Both the position numbers and the translations under genes were made by a program. A stretch of 64,000 bases of DNA from Pelobates cultripes (lineage: Eukaryota; Chordata; Amphibia; Anura; Pelobatidae), in contig OW240916.1 of the NCBI GenBank assembly GCA_933207985.1, positions 263,622,531 through 263,686,530 on the forward strand, in the 5' to 3' direction. The notes below the pieces were generated by a model, which saw only the letters and a list, made by a program, of their open reading frames with translations, ran no database searches and was not told where the DNA came from. Below are positions 12,371 through 23,707 of this stretch, one piece after another (position 1 is the stretch's first letter; each line of letters opens with the position of its first letter).

Positions 12371-13676
12371 TGGTGGACTAAAAGGGTGCCTGTCACGGTA
12401 CCTACAATCTATGCCGTTTTAAAAGAGGATGGAATTACATCTATACATTGTGCTAGCAGATTTAATTGCTAGGTATTTTTCCCATTGGAGCCTTGTTCAT
12501 GTCTAGAAGGGGCTATCTACTGCACCAAATTGCTTGTACAAGGGGGCAGTTGCAGTGTCCTCTTCTTTTTTAATGTTTTCCGTTTGCATGTTTGTTTATC
12601 TTAATAATGCATTAAATGTGACGTTTCTTCCAGTCTAGTTTGTCTGATTATAATTATATAATTCTAATTTTTGCTCTAGATAGAAAGTGTCATGACCTAT
12701 CCTGTCTGAAAGCTACTCAACTCAAACTGATGAAAGAATGTATTAGGAATCTGAATTGGACAAAGGGCAGGGGGAGCCCGGGAGGGCAAATTAACCCTGC
12801 ATTAAAGTGTGCATGGGCAAACATGGCACATACCTTTGTTTTAGAACCTTTTATAATTTGGAAGCTGCAAATCACGATTATTTGCTTAATCTCTGAATGC
12901 ATCGTGTAAGCCTTTTTTATTTATTTTTTTACTCAGTATTAGATTGGCAGAGTGAGGATTCTAAAGTCACGCAGCAAAGGTTTTCAGCAGCTTACATAAC
13001 ACAGACTAGCACATCCATATGCCTGGTGTAGAGCTTGTTCCTCAGCTTGAGACAGAGCTTGTAAACGGATTAATTTCTGATTTTCCGATGTGACGGCTGT
13101 GTCTTTCTGATGTGTAAAGCAGCATGTTAATCTTTGCAACTTAATTACATATTAAGGCAATTAGTTCATCAACTCTCCTAAGAAGCATTCATTTATCAGA
13201 ATCCATATGCCTTTATGGTACGTTAGAAAAATATATTTTTTTTATATTTTTGTCTATTTGTACCTCAGTCATCAAAGCGATGATTTCCAACCAATGGCTT
13301 CAATTTAATATTGATAAGCTTTCCAAATGATTTAATATTTTTGATAAACTTTTCAAATGATTTAATATTATGAAAACTATTTTAATTTTGTAGTATTTTG
13401 ATATTTTTGTTTACTTATTGATATGCATTTTTACATGTGACATATTGTTTTATATTTTAATATTTAGAAAAAAATAGTTTAAAGGATTATCCAAAAATAT
13501 TAAATCATTTTGGAAAACTAATACAACAATTTTAAATTGAGACGTATGTGTATGTTATAATAACAAAATATAAATAATGCTAAATGTTATTGCATATTAT
13601 CGATTTCATTATCGATTCTTTTTTTTTGGTTTCAACACCATAAAAAACATGCTTTATCTGTCCATTGTTTATAAAT
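12371..13676. other. AT-rich intergenic DNA, nothing recognised
   Basis: Contains long A/T-rich stretches (13220-13620) with a loosely repeated 'tttaatattttgata' motif, but no gene or clear mobile element. Confidence 0.45.
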
Positions 13677-13900
13677 GTGACCAGTGGATTAAACCGCAAC
13701 CAATCAGAGCAGGAGTGCCCGTTCAAATGGGGTTTTGCGCCCTTTCTTCCGATTGGGCCGCGAAACCTCTCTCCTCCCCGAACACCGATTGATGCAACCG
13801 TATTTCGCGCCCATTCTTCGGATTGGGTGGCGAAACTCCTTCCTCCCCCGAACGCTGATTGACGATATTTGGTTCACGCACTTTCAGCTGATTGGTTATT
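13677..13900. promoter_or_regulatory. CCAAT-box array within a 70-bp tandem duplication
   Basis: CCAAT at 13700-13704 and reverse-oriented ATTGG at 13752-13756, 13822-13826 and 13891-13895, each in good NF-Y context, with spacings of about 50-70 bp. Two units of exactly 70 bp (ATTGG to ATTGG) share 'cttcc/cggattggg..gcgaaac..ctcctccccgaac'. The segment is CpG-richer than its surroundings. It looks like a promoter or U3 region, probably of the adjacent LTR candidate. No host transcript start can be shown. Confidence 0.45.
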
Positions 13901-13969
13901 GCTTGGTTTAGGCACGAAGTTTGAAATCGCTGGACTAAACCAGGCAACACCATGGAATTAATTCCGGGG

Positions 13970-14025
13970 ATGTACAGAGCCTAGAGCTCCAGACTTTGGA
14001 TGATGATATCTTGGGCTCTGTACAT
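13970..14025. repeat. Hairpin, 13-bp arms
   Basis: ATGTACAGAGCC at the left pairs with GGGCTCTGTACAT at the right around an AT-rich loop. Confidence 0.6.
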
Positions 14026-14095
14026 TCAATCGCCCTGCTTTTTGCAGGGATCCCAGATGGGACCCGGAACTATTTAGCAATTTGAGTTCCAACCC

Positions 14096-14407
14096 TGTAA
14101 CACCTCCACTTCCCTTCCAGGGGCGCAGAGTCCCAAAGTTAACCCTGTATGTAATGTGTTTTCATGTGTGTCCCTGCATACTATTGGTATCTCCCAGAGC
14201 GGGAGATGGTTATCTGTAACCCTGCCCCCTCCTGCTTGGGATTGTGTTGTGTTGGATGGAGACCACCTGTTGGAGTCTGTGCATAAAAAGCTGTGTGTCC
14301 TAATAAAGATTGTCAAACTTTGTACCCCTGGAACTGTGTGTCGTCCAGTTACTGGGAGAAATGGGTCTCTTTATACATTAATAGCGGGGGAAACCAGCCG
14401 GGTTACA
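14096..14407 (+). mobile_element. Candidate solo LTR
   Basis: A 312-bp segment starts TGTAAC and ends GTTACA (TG...CA with short inverted ends). It has a TATA-like GCATAAAAAG at 14281-14290 and a poly(A) signal in TAATAAAGATTGTC at about 14301-14307, in the U3-R-U5 order expected of an LTR. I see no clear 4-6 bp target duplication and no internal gag/pol nearby, so the true left boundary may be further upstream and include the CCAAT array. Confidence 0.4.
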
Positions 14408-14534
14408 CAGAGCCCACTACATTTACATTACAGCCTAGGGATAGCTCCAGTGGCTACTCCTCAGATGGCTACTAGAGGTGCTTCCTTGGGCAGTTTCTCA
14501 CATTTAGTTTCTCCACCCTCTGCATGGAGACACT

Positions 14535-14845
14535 GAACTTTCCTCATAGGGATGCATTAATCCAATGCATTTCAATGAGCAGATTCTGATTGATCGGAGC
14601 TGTGTTTGGCTTGTGGTGGCTCTGCCTTTGATCTGCCTCCTTGACAATCTTAGCAAATCCAATGATTGATGCCAGCCAAGGAGGCAAATCAGGGGCAGAG
14701 CCAGCACCAGCAGACTGGAATAAAGGTAAGATTTTATTATATTTAGGGGGGTAAAGGAGATGGGGCAGGGGGGCTACTTGGTGTTTTTAACACTATAGGG
14801 TCAGGGATACATGTTCGTGTTCCTGACCCTATAGTGTTCCTTTAA
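14535..14845. mobile_element. TTAA-type MITE (family A), truncated copy
   Basis: Ends with the hairpin 'actatagggtcagg...cctgaccctatagtgttcctttaa', the family A terminus, at 14784-14845. The left boundary is unclear. Confidence 0.5.
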
Positions 14846-14879
14846 GTCTAAGTATCTTGATCATTTAATCTGAGCAGAG

Positions 14880-15192
14880 GTGGTCCTAACTTTCAAAGCC
14901 TTGTCGGTTCATTGTTGGGAAACCCCTTTGACCATGTAACCTACATTTCCCATTACTCCTCTATTGGATTGGCCCATCATCCTGGTGTCGTGCCTCCAGG
15001 ATGATGTAACTCAAGGAGGTGGTCACAGCAGCATCGAGGGATTGTCAGCACTAAAGAAAAGAAGAGTTAATGGTTTTTTCATTTATTTTGTTTTGTGACA
15101 CATAGGGGGGGACACCTAAATGATAATGGGCATCATGACTGTGGCGCTAAAAATACAGATATGTATTCCTAATGCTACAGTATTCCTTTAAC
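14880..15192. mobile_element. TTAA-type MITE (family A), diverged copy
   Basis: Right end 'tatgtattcctaatgctacagtattcctttaa' matches the family A terminus. The left part is diverged. Confidence 0.4.
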
Positions 15193-16052
15193 TCTTAAAA
15201 GGATCATGGATCAGTTTTCTATCCAACAAAGCTCTCCAGACACCATAACCACGCTGTCTTGAATACACGTATGATTAAGCTGCTGTGCTATCATCTGTAG
15301 TTGCAGATCTGAAAAGTCATCAAAGCTATCTCATCATGCCAGGCAGCTCTTGAACACAAGTTAATTGAAGAGCTCCAAGGAGATGAGGTCTGATTGGCCA
15401 GTCTCTGATTCAGTTGTTAGATTCAGTGCTGTTCGATGTAAAAAGCAAAGGATAATAGCAACAGGAAAAAGAAGTCTGTCCACTGCAATAATACTTTTTA
15501 TGTTAGTTTGTTTGTGTTCTATACAATTTTTATTTTATTTAAACTTTTTATTTATTTCTTGCACTGATACGTCATCAAATACAAAGCTGGCATCAGCATA
15601 AATGGAGCATAAAAGAATATACAATAAAACATCACATATTGGGTGCTGATTAAACAGAGATGCAATATTACATTATTAAATCTCTACTGATCATGAGCAT
15701 CCGCAGCATAGGGCAAGAGAACAAGTGTCTTCTTCCCTCATGAATCTGCTTTTTCTTTGATTATTAGAGTGACATTGCCTACACATATTATGGGGTAAGA
15801 TGGGGTACATTGACGTTGTGGCAGGCTTATGCAATGTATGATCATATAATGTAACTAGACCCGCATATTTTTTTGCCTGGATTAGGTGTTTTTACAAAAC
15901 AAAACAAAAAAAAACTAACTAAATCTGTCAGCACTGAAGTTGCTGTTTAGGGAATAATGGAGAGCGCTGGATTTTCTGTTTTTATTGTATAAACTGGCTC
16001 CCAGCAGCACCCTACTTATGCATATTCAGGTGAGTGCAGTCAGCCCCTGCTA
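15193..16052. other. Intergenic DNA, nothing recognised
   Basis: No supported gene or repeat boundary. A short A-tract lies at 15897-15914. Confidence 0.4.
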
Positions 16053-16070
16053 TACAGTGCCTTGCAAAAG

Positions 16071-16078
16071 TATTCACC
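16071..16078. repeat. 8-bp target-site duplication (left) of nested hAT
   Basis: TATTCACC inside the Tc1 terminal repeat, repeated exactly at 17938-17945. Confidence 0.9.
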
Positions 16079-16212
16079 CAGTGGCGTACACATGACCCAT
16101 GGGGCCCCGGTGCAAAAATTGATCCGTGGCCCCCCCCCCCGCGCTTACTCGGTGCGGGTCGGGGTTGCAACACATGGTGGCGGGCACCTGGTCGCAGGGC
16201 TGCGACTCCGCG

Positions 16213-16589
16213 ACCGCGGTATGCATACACACTTAAAGGACCACTACAGACACCCAGATCACATCAGCTCAATGAAGTGGTCTGGGTGCCAGGTCCCTCT
16301 AGTTTTAACCCTGCAGCTGAAAACATAGCAGTTTCAGAGAAACGGCTATGTTTCACTGAGGGTTAATCCAGCCTCTGGTGGCTGTCTCATTGACAGCTGC
16401 TAGAGGAGCTTCCGCGATTCTCACTGTGAAAATCACAGTGAGAAGACACTAACGTCCATAGGAAAGCATTGAGTAATGCTTTCCTATGGGCGGTTTAAAT
16501 GCGCGCGCGCGCCTCTTGCCGCGCATGTGCATTTTGGAGCTGAGTGGCGGACACTGGGGAGTCCGACGCTGGAGAAAGGTAAATGCTGA

Positions 16590-16590
<1 letters not shown>
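16213..16590 (+). mobile_element. TTAA-type MITE (family A), 5' part inside the hAT
   Basis: Starts TTAAAGGACCACTACAGACA and continues with the family hallmark 'caatgaagtggtctgggtgc' and 'tttcctatggg'. It runs into the CA array without its right terminus. Confidence 0.55.
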
Positions 16591-17425
<835 letters not shown>

Positions 17426-17552
17426 TTTTTTTAAAATTTAATCCCCCCAGCCTCCTTACCTTTTGGAGTGCTGGGGGGATTCCCTGGGGTTCAGTGGTGC
17501 TGCTGGGCTCCTGGGCGGCAGGTCACTGGGTGGGCGGGCGGCAGGTCACTGG

Positions 17553-17762
17553 GTGGCCGGTCGGGCAGGCGGGAGGGCGCGCGAGGGAGCACTCTCTGTG
17601 TGCTTCCTCTTCAGCTCCCTCGCGCGCTGCGTAGGGATGCCGGCGCCGGAAGATGACGTCATCTTCCGGCTCCGGCATCAGTGCGGTGCGCGAGGGAGCT
17701 GCAGAGGAAGCACACAGAGAGTGCTCCCTCGCGCGCCCTCCCGCCTGCCCGACCGGCCACCT
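17553..17762. repeat. 210-bp near-perfect GC-rich palindrome
   Basis: Arms beginning GGTGGCCGGTCGGGCAGGC and ending GCCTGCCCGACCGGCCACC fold around GGAAGATGACGTCATCTTCC, centred between 17657 and 17658. The centre contains a perfect TGACGTCA (CRE/ATF-type) site. The mirrored open frames on both strands are consequences of the palindrome. Confidence 0.9.
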
Positions 17763-17937
17763 GCCCGGTGACAGCAGGGCCAGCCTCGGGGGGGCCTGAG
17801 GTGGCCACCTCCTGTGCCCCCCCAGGAGAAGAGGCTGCCCTGTGGCTGCATACCGGGTCGCAGGGGCGGCCGGGCCCCCTGGTGGGCCGGGCCCGGTCGC
17901 AGCCGCGACCCCTGCGACCCTGGTATGTACGCCACTG

Positions 17938-17945
17938 TATTCACC
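17938..17945. repeat. 8-bp target-site duplication (right) of nested hAT
   Basis: TATTCACC, identical to 16071-16078. Confidence 0.9.
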
Positions 17946-18321
17946 CCCCTTGACTTTTTACCTATTTTGTTACATTACAGTCTTAAGTTCAATGTTTTAT
18001 TAATCTGAATTTTATGTGATGGATCAGAACACAATAGTGTAAGTTGGTTAAGTGAAATCCGAAAAATATATACATAAAACTATTTTTTAGAAATAGAAAA
18101 CAGTAAATTGGCATGTGCGTATGTATTTACCCCCTTTGTTTTGAAGCCCATAAAAAGATCTGGTGCAACCAATTACCTTCAGAAGTCACATAATTAGTGT
18201 AACGATCTCCACCTGTGTGTAATCTAAGTGTCACATGATCTGTCATTACATACACACCTTTTTTGAAAGGCCCCAGAGGCTGCAACACCTAAGCAAGAGG
18301 CATCACTAACCAAACACTGCC

Positions 18322-19260
18322 ATGAAGACAAAGGAACTCTCCAAACAAATAAGGGACAATGTTGTTGAGAAGTACAAGTCAGGGTTGGAAAGAACATGGC
18401 ACAACAGCAAACCTGCCAAGAGACGGCCGCCCACCAATACAGGCAAGGAGGGCATTAATCAGAGAGGCAGCACAGAGACCTAAGGTAACCCTGGAGGAGC
18501 TGCAGAGTTCCACAGCAGAGACTGGAGTATCTGTACATAGGACAACAATAACCCGGACGTTCCATAGAGTTGGTCTTTATGGCAGAGTGGCCAGAAGAAA
18601 CCAATTACTTTCAGCAAAAAACAAAATGGCACGTTTTGAGTTTGCGAAAAGGCATGTGGGAGACTCCCAAAATGTATGGAGGAAGGTTCTCTGGTCTGAT
18701 GAGACTAAAATTGAACTTTTCGTCCATCAAAGAAAATGCTATGTCTGGCGCAAACCCAACACATCACATCACCCAAAGAACACCATCCCCACAGTGGTGG
18801 CAGCATCATGCTGTGGGGATGTTTTTCAGCAGCTGGGACGGGGAAACTGGTCAGAGTTGAGGGAAAGATGGATGGTGCTAAATACAGGGATATTCTTGAG
18901 CAAAATCTGTACAAGTCTGTGCGTGATTAGAGGCTAGGATGGAGGTTCACCTTCCAGCAGGACAATGACCCCAAACACACTGCTAAAGCAACACTTGAGT
19001 GGTTTAAGGGGAAACATGTAAATGTGTTGGAATGGCCTAGTCAAAGCCCAGACCTCAATCCAATAGAAAATCTGTGGTCAGATTGCTGTTCACAAAGGCA
19101 AACCATCCAACTTGAAGGAGCTGGAGCAGTTTTGCAAGGAGGAATGGGCAAAAATCCCAGTGGTAAGATGTGGCAATCTCATAGAGACTTATCCAACGTG
19201 ACTTGGAGCTGTGATTGCCGCAAAAGGTGGCTCTACAAAGTATTGACTTTAGGGGGGTGA
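18322..19260 (+). pseudogene. Tc1 transposase pseudogene (DD34E)
   Basis: The family encodes a DDE transposase that cuts and reinserts its own element. The start MKTKELSKQIRD is typical. The frame then jumps from KYKSG directly to KEHGTTANLPR: the helix-turn-helix stretch between them in intact Tc1 transposases (roughly 20-25 residues) is deleted, with a frame change. The AT-hook-like GRPP, the R-rich linker and the catalytic core follow. The catalytic residues are all present as codons: Asp in [10 protein letters not shown] (18698-18700), Asp in QQDND (18961-18963) and Glu in PIENLW (19066-19068), the last two 34 residues apart. Frameshifts near 18800-18940 and after 19080, and a TAG near 18929, break the gene. 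It cannot make active enzyme. Confidence 0.93.
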
Positions 19261-19465
19261 ATAGTTACGCACATTGATTTTTTTCTGTTATTTTGTCCTA
19301 TTTGTTTTTTGCTTCACAATAAAAAACAAAAAAATCTTCAAAGTTGTGGGCATGTTTTGTAAATTAAATGATGCCAATCCTCAAACAATCCATGTTAATT
19401 CCAGGTTGTGAGGCAACAAAACACGAAAAATGCCAAGGGGGGTGAATACTTTTGCAAGGCACTGT

Positions 19466-19782
19466 ACATTTAAGAAACACTGTAGGCACACAGACATCTG
19501 CCATGAAATAGCAGAGGAAAACTCTGCTATTTTAATCAGATGGTCTAAGACAACGCACCATTTTGCTACGCATGTGCACCAGCCTCTAAATGCTTTCCTA
19601 TAGGACAACATTGATGACCTCAGCCAAAGAGGGGGAGCTTCACAGAGGAGGCCAGCACTGCGAGGGAGAAAAGGTTTCTATTTTAACACTGGCAGCACTG
19701 ATCGGATCACCTTAACAGTGACTAGGACCGATAATGTAGGAAATACAAGTTTGTATTCCTAACACTGTAGTGTTCCTTTGAC
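19466..19782. mobile_element. TTAA-type MITE (family A), full-length
   Basis: Starts TTTAAGAAACACTGTAGGCA and ends with TAACACTGTAGTGTTCCTTTG, immediately next to the Tc1 right end. Confidence 0.65.
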
Positions 19783-20623
19783 TGACTAACTGTATATCTG
19801 AAAGGGTAGGGTTCTTATATCTCTCAAAAATGGAAAGTACAATTCAGAAAAGGAAGATCAGTATCTGATTGCCACTATACGGAACTTTTGGCAATTGTGC
19901 CAACCAGCCACTTCGGGGCCAGCTGTGTGCTGAGCATTTCTGAACAAGTCTAAACAAGTCTAAAGTCTAAACACACTGGAACAGCCACCAACTCAATTCA
20001 TCAGGATACTAAGACTGGGGTTCCAAATCAGAAGTGTCCCACTAGATCTGTGAATATTAACAGATATGAGTCCTATTATTAAAATGCACATTGTCCATTT
20101 TGCTGTATAACTGTTTTTTTGTTGTTACATCAATCAACCATAGGTTTTTAAAGTCAGATTAAAAACCTTACCCAACCGTGCGTTTTTAGCAAAGGAGGCT
20201 GTGAGAAATAATTGAAAAATCTAATCTAATCTGCAACTAACAAGGCACCAGAGGCATTACACTATATTAATTAAAGTCCTACATAGGAACTGGTTTCACC
20301 CATGAGAGAAAGGATATCATTTTCTCTGGACAGGTTTGTGCTATTGATAGGACGTAGGAAAATTATGTGTTATTTTTATATCTTTTATTAAAGGGACACT
20401 CCAGGCCCTTATAGGACTTCTGCTTGCTGAAGTGTGTCCTCTTTTTTTCATTTTACAAAAAGTGCAGATTTCAATAGAAATTGAGACTTTTCTAAATTAC
20501 TTTTTTATACGTGAACATATTGTGCTTGACCCACTTTTTTATAGTCAACACTATTTCAGCGTATTCTGCTGGGTCCACTCATCCACCTCTTCAAATACCG
20601 CGGTCACTGGAACACTTAAATAA
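19783..20623. other. Intergenic DNA with a MITE end
   Basis: A family A-like start 'attaaagggacactccaggc' occurs at 20388-20407 without a matching right end. The rest is unassigned. Confidence 0.4.
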
Positions 20624-20749
20624 TTTTTCCTGGTTAATCATGGCAGAATTTAACATATGGGTTTAGCTCCTCCCTCTAACCCTCAGGACAGGAAACACGA
20701 ACAATTAGACATGTGCAATTCGTTTCGGTCCGAATATGAATTTGGACGA

Positions 20750-20905
20750 ATTTCGGGCAATTCGGACACTCGGGTACTTCTGAATGTCCAAATTGCCGAA
20801 TTGCTGTAGTGCCGAATTGTCGAGGTCCTGAAGTTCCGAAATTGCCGAAGTTCCGAAGTGTCAAAGTGCCGAAGTGCCGAAGTTCCGAAGCACAGTATTG
20901 CCAAA
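20750..20905. repeat. Short tandem array of 'ttgccgaag' units (copy 1)
   Basis: Degenerate 9-10 bp direct repeats such as GAAGTTCCGAA, GAAGTGCCGAA and AATTGCCGAA. The second array is at 21640-21785. Confidence 0.8.
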
Positions 20906-21171
20906 GTACTAATATACTTACCCAGTGAAAGAAGAAGAATGTTACATTGTATACAATTTTAAATAAAAAGTATACAAACATAGCCAGGATTCAGCTTTAA
21001 GCATTTGCAACACCTACAACAATCAAGTAACATACATTCAAATAAAATGTAAGTTACTTAGCCTGTCAATGGAATGACAGGAATGAATAAGTAGATAACT
21101 CCCTAATTCCCACGGTATTAGGGAGCTATCTACTAAAAGGCTGAAAGACCTAAATTGGTCTTTCAGCCAAA

Positions 21172-21213
21172 TTTACTAATACTAAGTAAATATTACTTAG
21201 TATTAGTAAATTA
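21172..21213. repeat. AT-rich palindrome
   Basis: 'tttactaatactaagtaaa' is followed by its complement 'tttac..tagtattagtaaa' around TATT. The half-unit recurs at 21555-21578. Confidence 0.75.
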
Positions 21214-21269
21214 TGCCCCTACTCACTATGCCGCGAGTAGGGGCATGTCTGGTAAACAGTGAGCAGCCT

Positions 21270-21515
21270 GTGGGTGTGGGGCCCTAATGTAAAAAAAGGG
21301 GGGGGACCTATTGTCCCCCCCCTGGGCCCCCACCCCTGAGTGGTGGTGGGGGCCCTAAATCAGAATTGGGGGGGACCTAATGTCCTCCCCCCCGGCCCTC
21401 ACCCCTGAGCGGTGGGTGGGTGCCCTAAATTATAATAAGGAGGGGTCCTAATGTCCTCCCCCCTGCCCTCAACTCTGAGCGGTGGGTGGTGGCCCTAAAT
21501 ACTAATAATAGAGGG
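21270..21515. repeat. Tandem ~70-bp units
   Basis: About three and a half copies of a unit containing 'ggccctaaat', 'ggggggacctaatgtcc', 'cctcccccc' and 'ctgagcggtgggtgg'. Confidence 0.8.
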
Positions 21516-21639
21516 ACCCTATTTCTTATTTATTTATTTTTATTTATTTATTTTTTTATTTACTTAGTATTAGTAAATTTGGCTGAAAGACCATACCGTG
21601 GGAATTAGAGAGTTATCTACTAAGCTGCTGCAATAGAAG

Positions 21640-21785
21640 TCCTGAAGTGCTGAAGTCCCAAAATTCCAAAATGCCGAAGTGCCGAAGTTCCGAAGTTGCC
21701 GAAGTTCCGAAGTGTTGAAGTGCCGAATTGCCGAATTGCCGGATTGCCGAAGTCTGAATTGCGAAAATCCCAAATTTCGGAATGC
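21640..21785. repeat. Short tandem array of 'ttgccgaag' units (copy 2)
   Basis: Same unit and orientation as 20750-20905, at the other end of the insertion. Confidence 0.8.
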
Positions 21786-22494
21786 CGAACCAAACAGAAA
21801 ATTTTCCCCATGCACATGCCTACAAACAATAAAACAATTAAGCATACCTTCCCCTGGTATAATAGGAACCCCTTCAGCCATCACACCTCAGTCTTTTTTT
21901 CCTGTCCTCATAGCCCTAGGACAGTTGTGATTTTTTTTTCTCTCTCTGATTTTCTAAGGGTTAAAGTTTTTTTTTTATGCTCACCTGATCATGCTGCTAT
22001 GATCTTCACCCTATGGAGGTCAGCCTCCCTCCACAGGAAGCCCAGGCACATGTAGCCCTTTCTCTGCACGAGTGGGGAACCCCTGGGAGCCATGATGGTA
22101 GTCCCTCTGGCATCTGGAGCCTGTGTTCGCCAGGATAATGAATCCAGACCTCGATCAGATGATCATCCGTCCGGTAAGACGCACGCACATGCTCAATAGC
22201 CACGGCCGGATTTTCGACATATTAGCCCTCATCCAAGATGGCGGAGCCACGGACTTGTTGCCAATCGGCGCATGTGCGCCTCCTTAAATGCACAGAGCGG
22301 GAAATTTGAATATGGTGTCTTTTCCTGAAATTATCTAGCGTTTTCAGTTCCTTTGGTCTTACACTGCTCTCTAAGTGCCCTATTCATTCTCTGTAGGTAT
22401 GTTTTGTGCTTTTATTTACATAGTAACACTGCTCAGCATTTATCAATGGAATTCAATTGGGATAACATTTTTGTTATATAGCCCTTCTAAGAGG

Positions 22495-23707
22495 ATGGAT
22501 CCAGCATCTCCTTCTGCAAAATCAGCAAGTAGGTCATAGGTGAGCATTAGAATTTTTTTACCTTTTCTTAAGATTAAAAAGAGTTCATGGAGGGTACAGT
22601 CATATGACTTCTGTGTTTTACAGCCCTTAAGACCGGTCTGGCCCTAGATCTCCATCTAAGAGGGATAAACCGGCGGCCTGCCCTGGATGTGGCGCAAGGC
22701 CTTTGGATAACTGCAGGCTATGCCATAAGTGCTTATCCATGGTCGCAGGTGAGTCGGAACTTCGCAGGTCACCTCAAGCCTCTACATCCTCGGCTCAGGA
22801 TATAGCCTTTTGGATAAAGCAAGCTGTGGCGGAAGGGATTTCAGAATCCAATAGAGGTAAAAGATGTGAGAGCTTTGGCAGAGAATCCGACTTCTCAGGA
22901 GAAGACTTCAGACACACGGCTGGTTCCTTAGAATTAGAGCCTATCTTTTCTAGTGAGGAATAGCTCATGGAGCAACCGTGCTCGTTAGATGATAAGTCCA
23001 TGGAACATCTGATCATGGCAGTCAGGAAAACTTTGGATTTGCCGGAAGAAGTCAGAGAAGTTTCGACTTCTGATAGACATTTCGGAGACCTCCACAGGAG
23101 GAGACCTTCCTTTCTAGTACACAGATCCATTAAGGAGCTGATATGCTCAGAATGGAATACTCCTCGGAAAAGGATTACAAATTAGGGCAGATTGTCAAAA
23201 TTGTACCCTGTTAAGGAGGAGGATTCAAGAATGTGGACGGTGGCCCCAAAGATTGATGCTTCAATTATTAAAGTGGCAAGAAGATCAACTCTGCCTATTG
23301 ATCGTAGTGCTTCGCTCAAAGAACCCATGGATAAAAGGATAGATGCAGATCTTTCTAAGGTCTTCATGACAGCAGGCTTGGGATGTCATCCTGCAGTCTT
23401 TATCTCTGCTTTGTCCAGAGCATTATGTTCATGGATCCTCGATTTGGAGGAGGATATAGAGAAAGGAGTGAGTAGACGCCACATGACGGACTCGTTAAGG
23501 GAGATTAAACTAGCCAGTGACTGGCTGTTGGAATTCTCCACAGACCTCATCAGGATTTTTTCAAAGGTTATGGCGCACTCCGTTACTGCTAGAAGGGCTT
23601 TGTGGTTGAGATCCCGGGGAGCTGATTTCTGTTCTAAGAATAATTTATGCACCCTACCATTCTTGGGCGAGGTGCTTTTTGGCAGACCGCTTGAAGAAGC
23701 CAGCTGA
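22495..23707 (+). pseudogene. DIRS gag-like ORF1 pseudogene
   Basis: The family's first ORF is a nucleic-acid-binding structural protein. A start ATGGATCCAGCATCT at 22495 opens a short frame that ends in TAG at 22537-22539, exactly before a GTGAGC donor-like site. A frame from about 22636 carries a double CxxC cluster (CPGC...CRLCHKC), a zinc-knuckle feature of DIRS gag. A later frame (23192-23707) gives the conserved C-terminal part (around KIDASIIKVARRSTLP, with a helix-rich region after it). A stop near 22962 and another near 23185 separate the parts. Not functional. Confidence 0.7.
22540..22623 (+). other. Candidate spliceosomal intron in DIRS ORF1
   Basis: GTGAGC at 22540 and a pyrimidine-rich TGTGTTTTACAG ending at 22623 delimit 84 bp. 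The codon just before the donor is TAG, one base from AAG, which would give the consensus AAG|GTGAGC. The downstream frame does not rejoin cleanly, so this is tentative. Confidence 0.3.

Larger units (their letters stand above)
20706..21822. mobile_element. hAT-like element inserted in the DIRS terminal repeat
   Basis: Ends TAGACATGTGCA and TGCACATGCCTA are inverted (11 of 12). Flanks CGAACAAT (20698-20705) and CAAACAAT (21823-21830) differ at one base and are consistent with an 8-bp duplication; the intact DIRS right repeat has CAAACAAT at the same place. No transposase. The interior carries two arrays of short 'gccgaagtt' repeats, a TA-rich palindrome and about 70-bp G/C-skewed tandem units. 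Confidence 0.75.
20624..21893. repeat. DIRS left inverted terminal repeat (split)
   Basis: Pieces 20624-20705 and 21823-21893 together match the complement of 26984-27126, from 'ttcctgg' through 'catcacacctcag'. The gap is the insertion at 20706-21822. Confidence 0.85.

Noticed and set aside
14156..14536. 126-codon open frame
   Set aside because: Falls across the candidate LTR and a MITE edge, with no recognisable domain or splice structure.
17463..17953. GC-rich overlapping frames on both strands, possible CpG-island gene
   Set aside because: Mirror frames of a 210-bp palindrome inside a hAT element with exact target duplication; no host gene features.
20676..21884. Minus-strand frames rich in 'FGTSALRHF' repeats
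   Set aside because: Translation of the 'gccgaag' tandem repeat inside a transposon, not a leucine-rich or other repeat protein.
22000..22480. Possible host CpG promoter near 22230 ('caagatggcggagccacgg')
   Set aside because: It lies between the DIRS left repeat and gag, so it is best read as the retrotransposon's own 5' leader.
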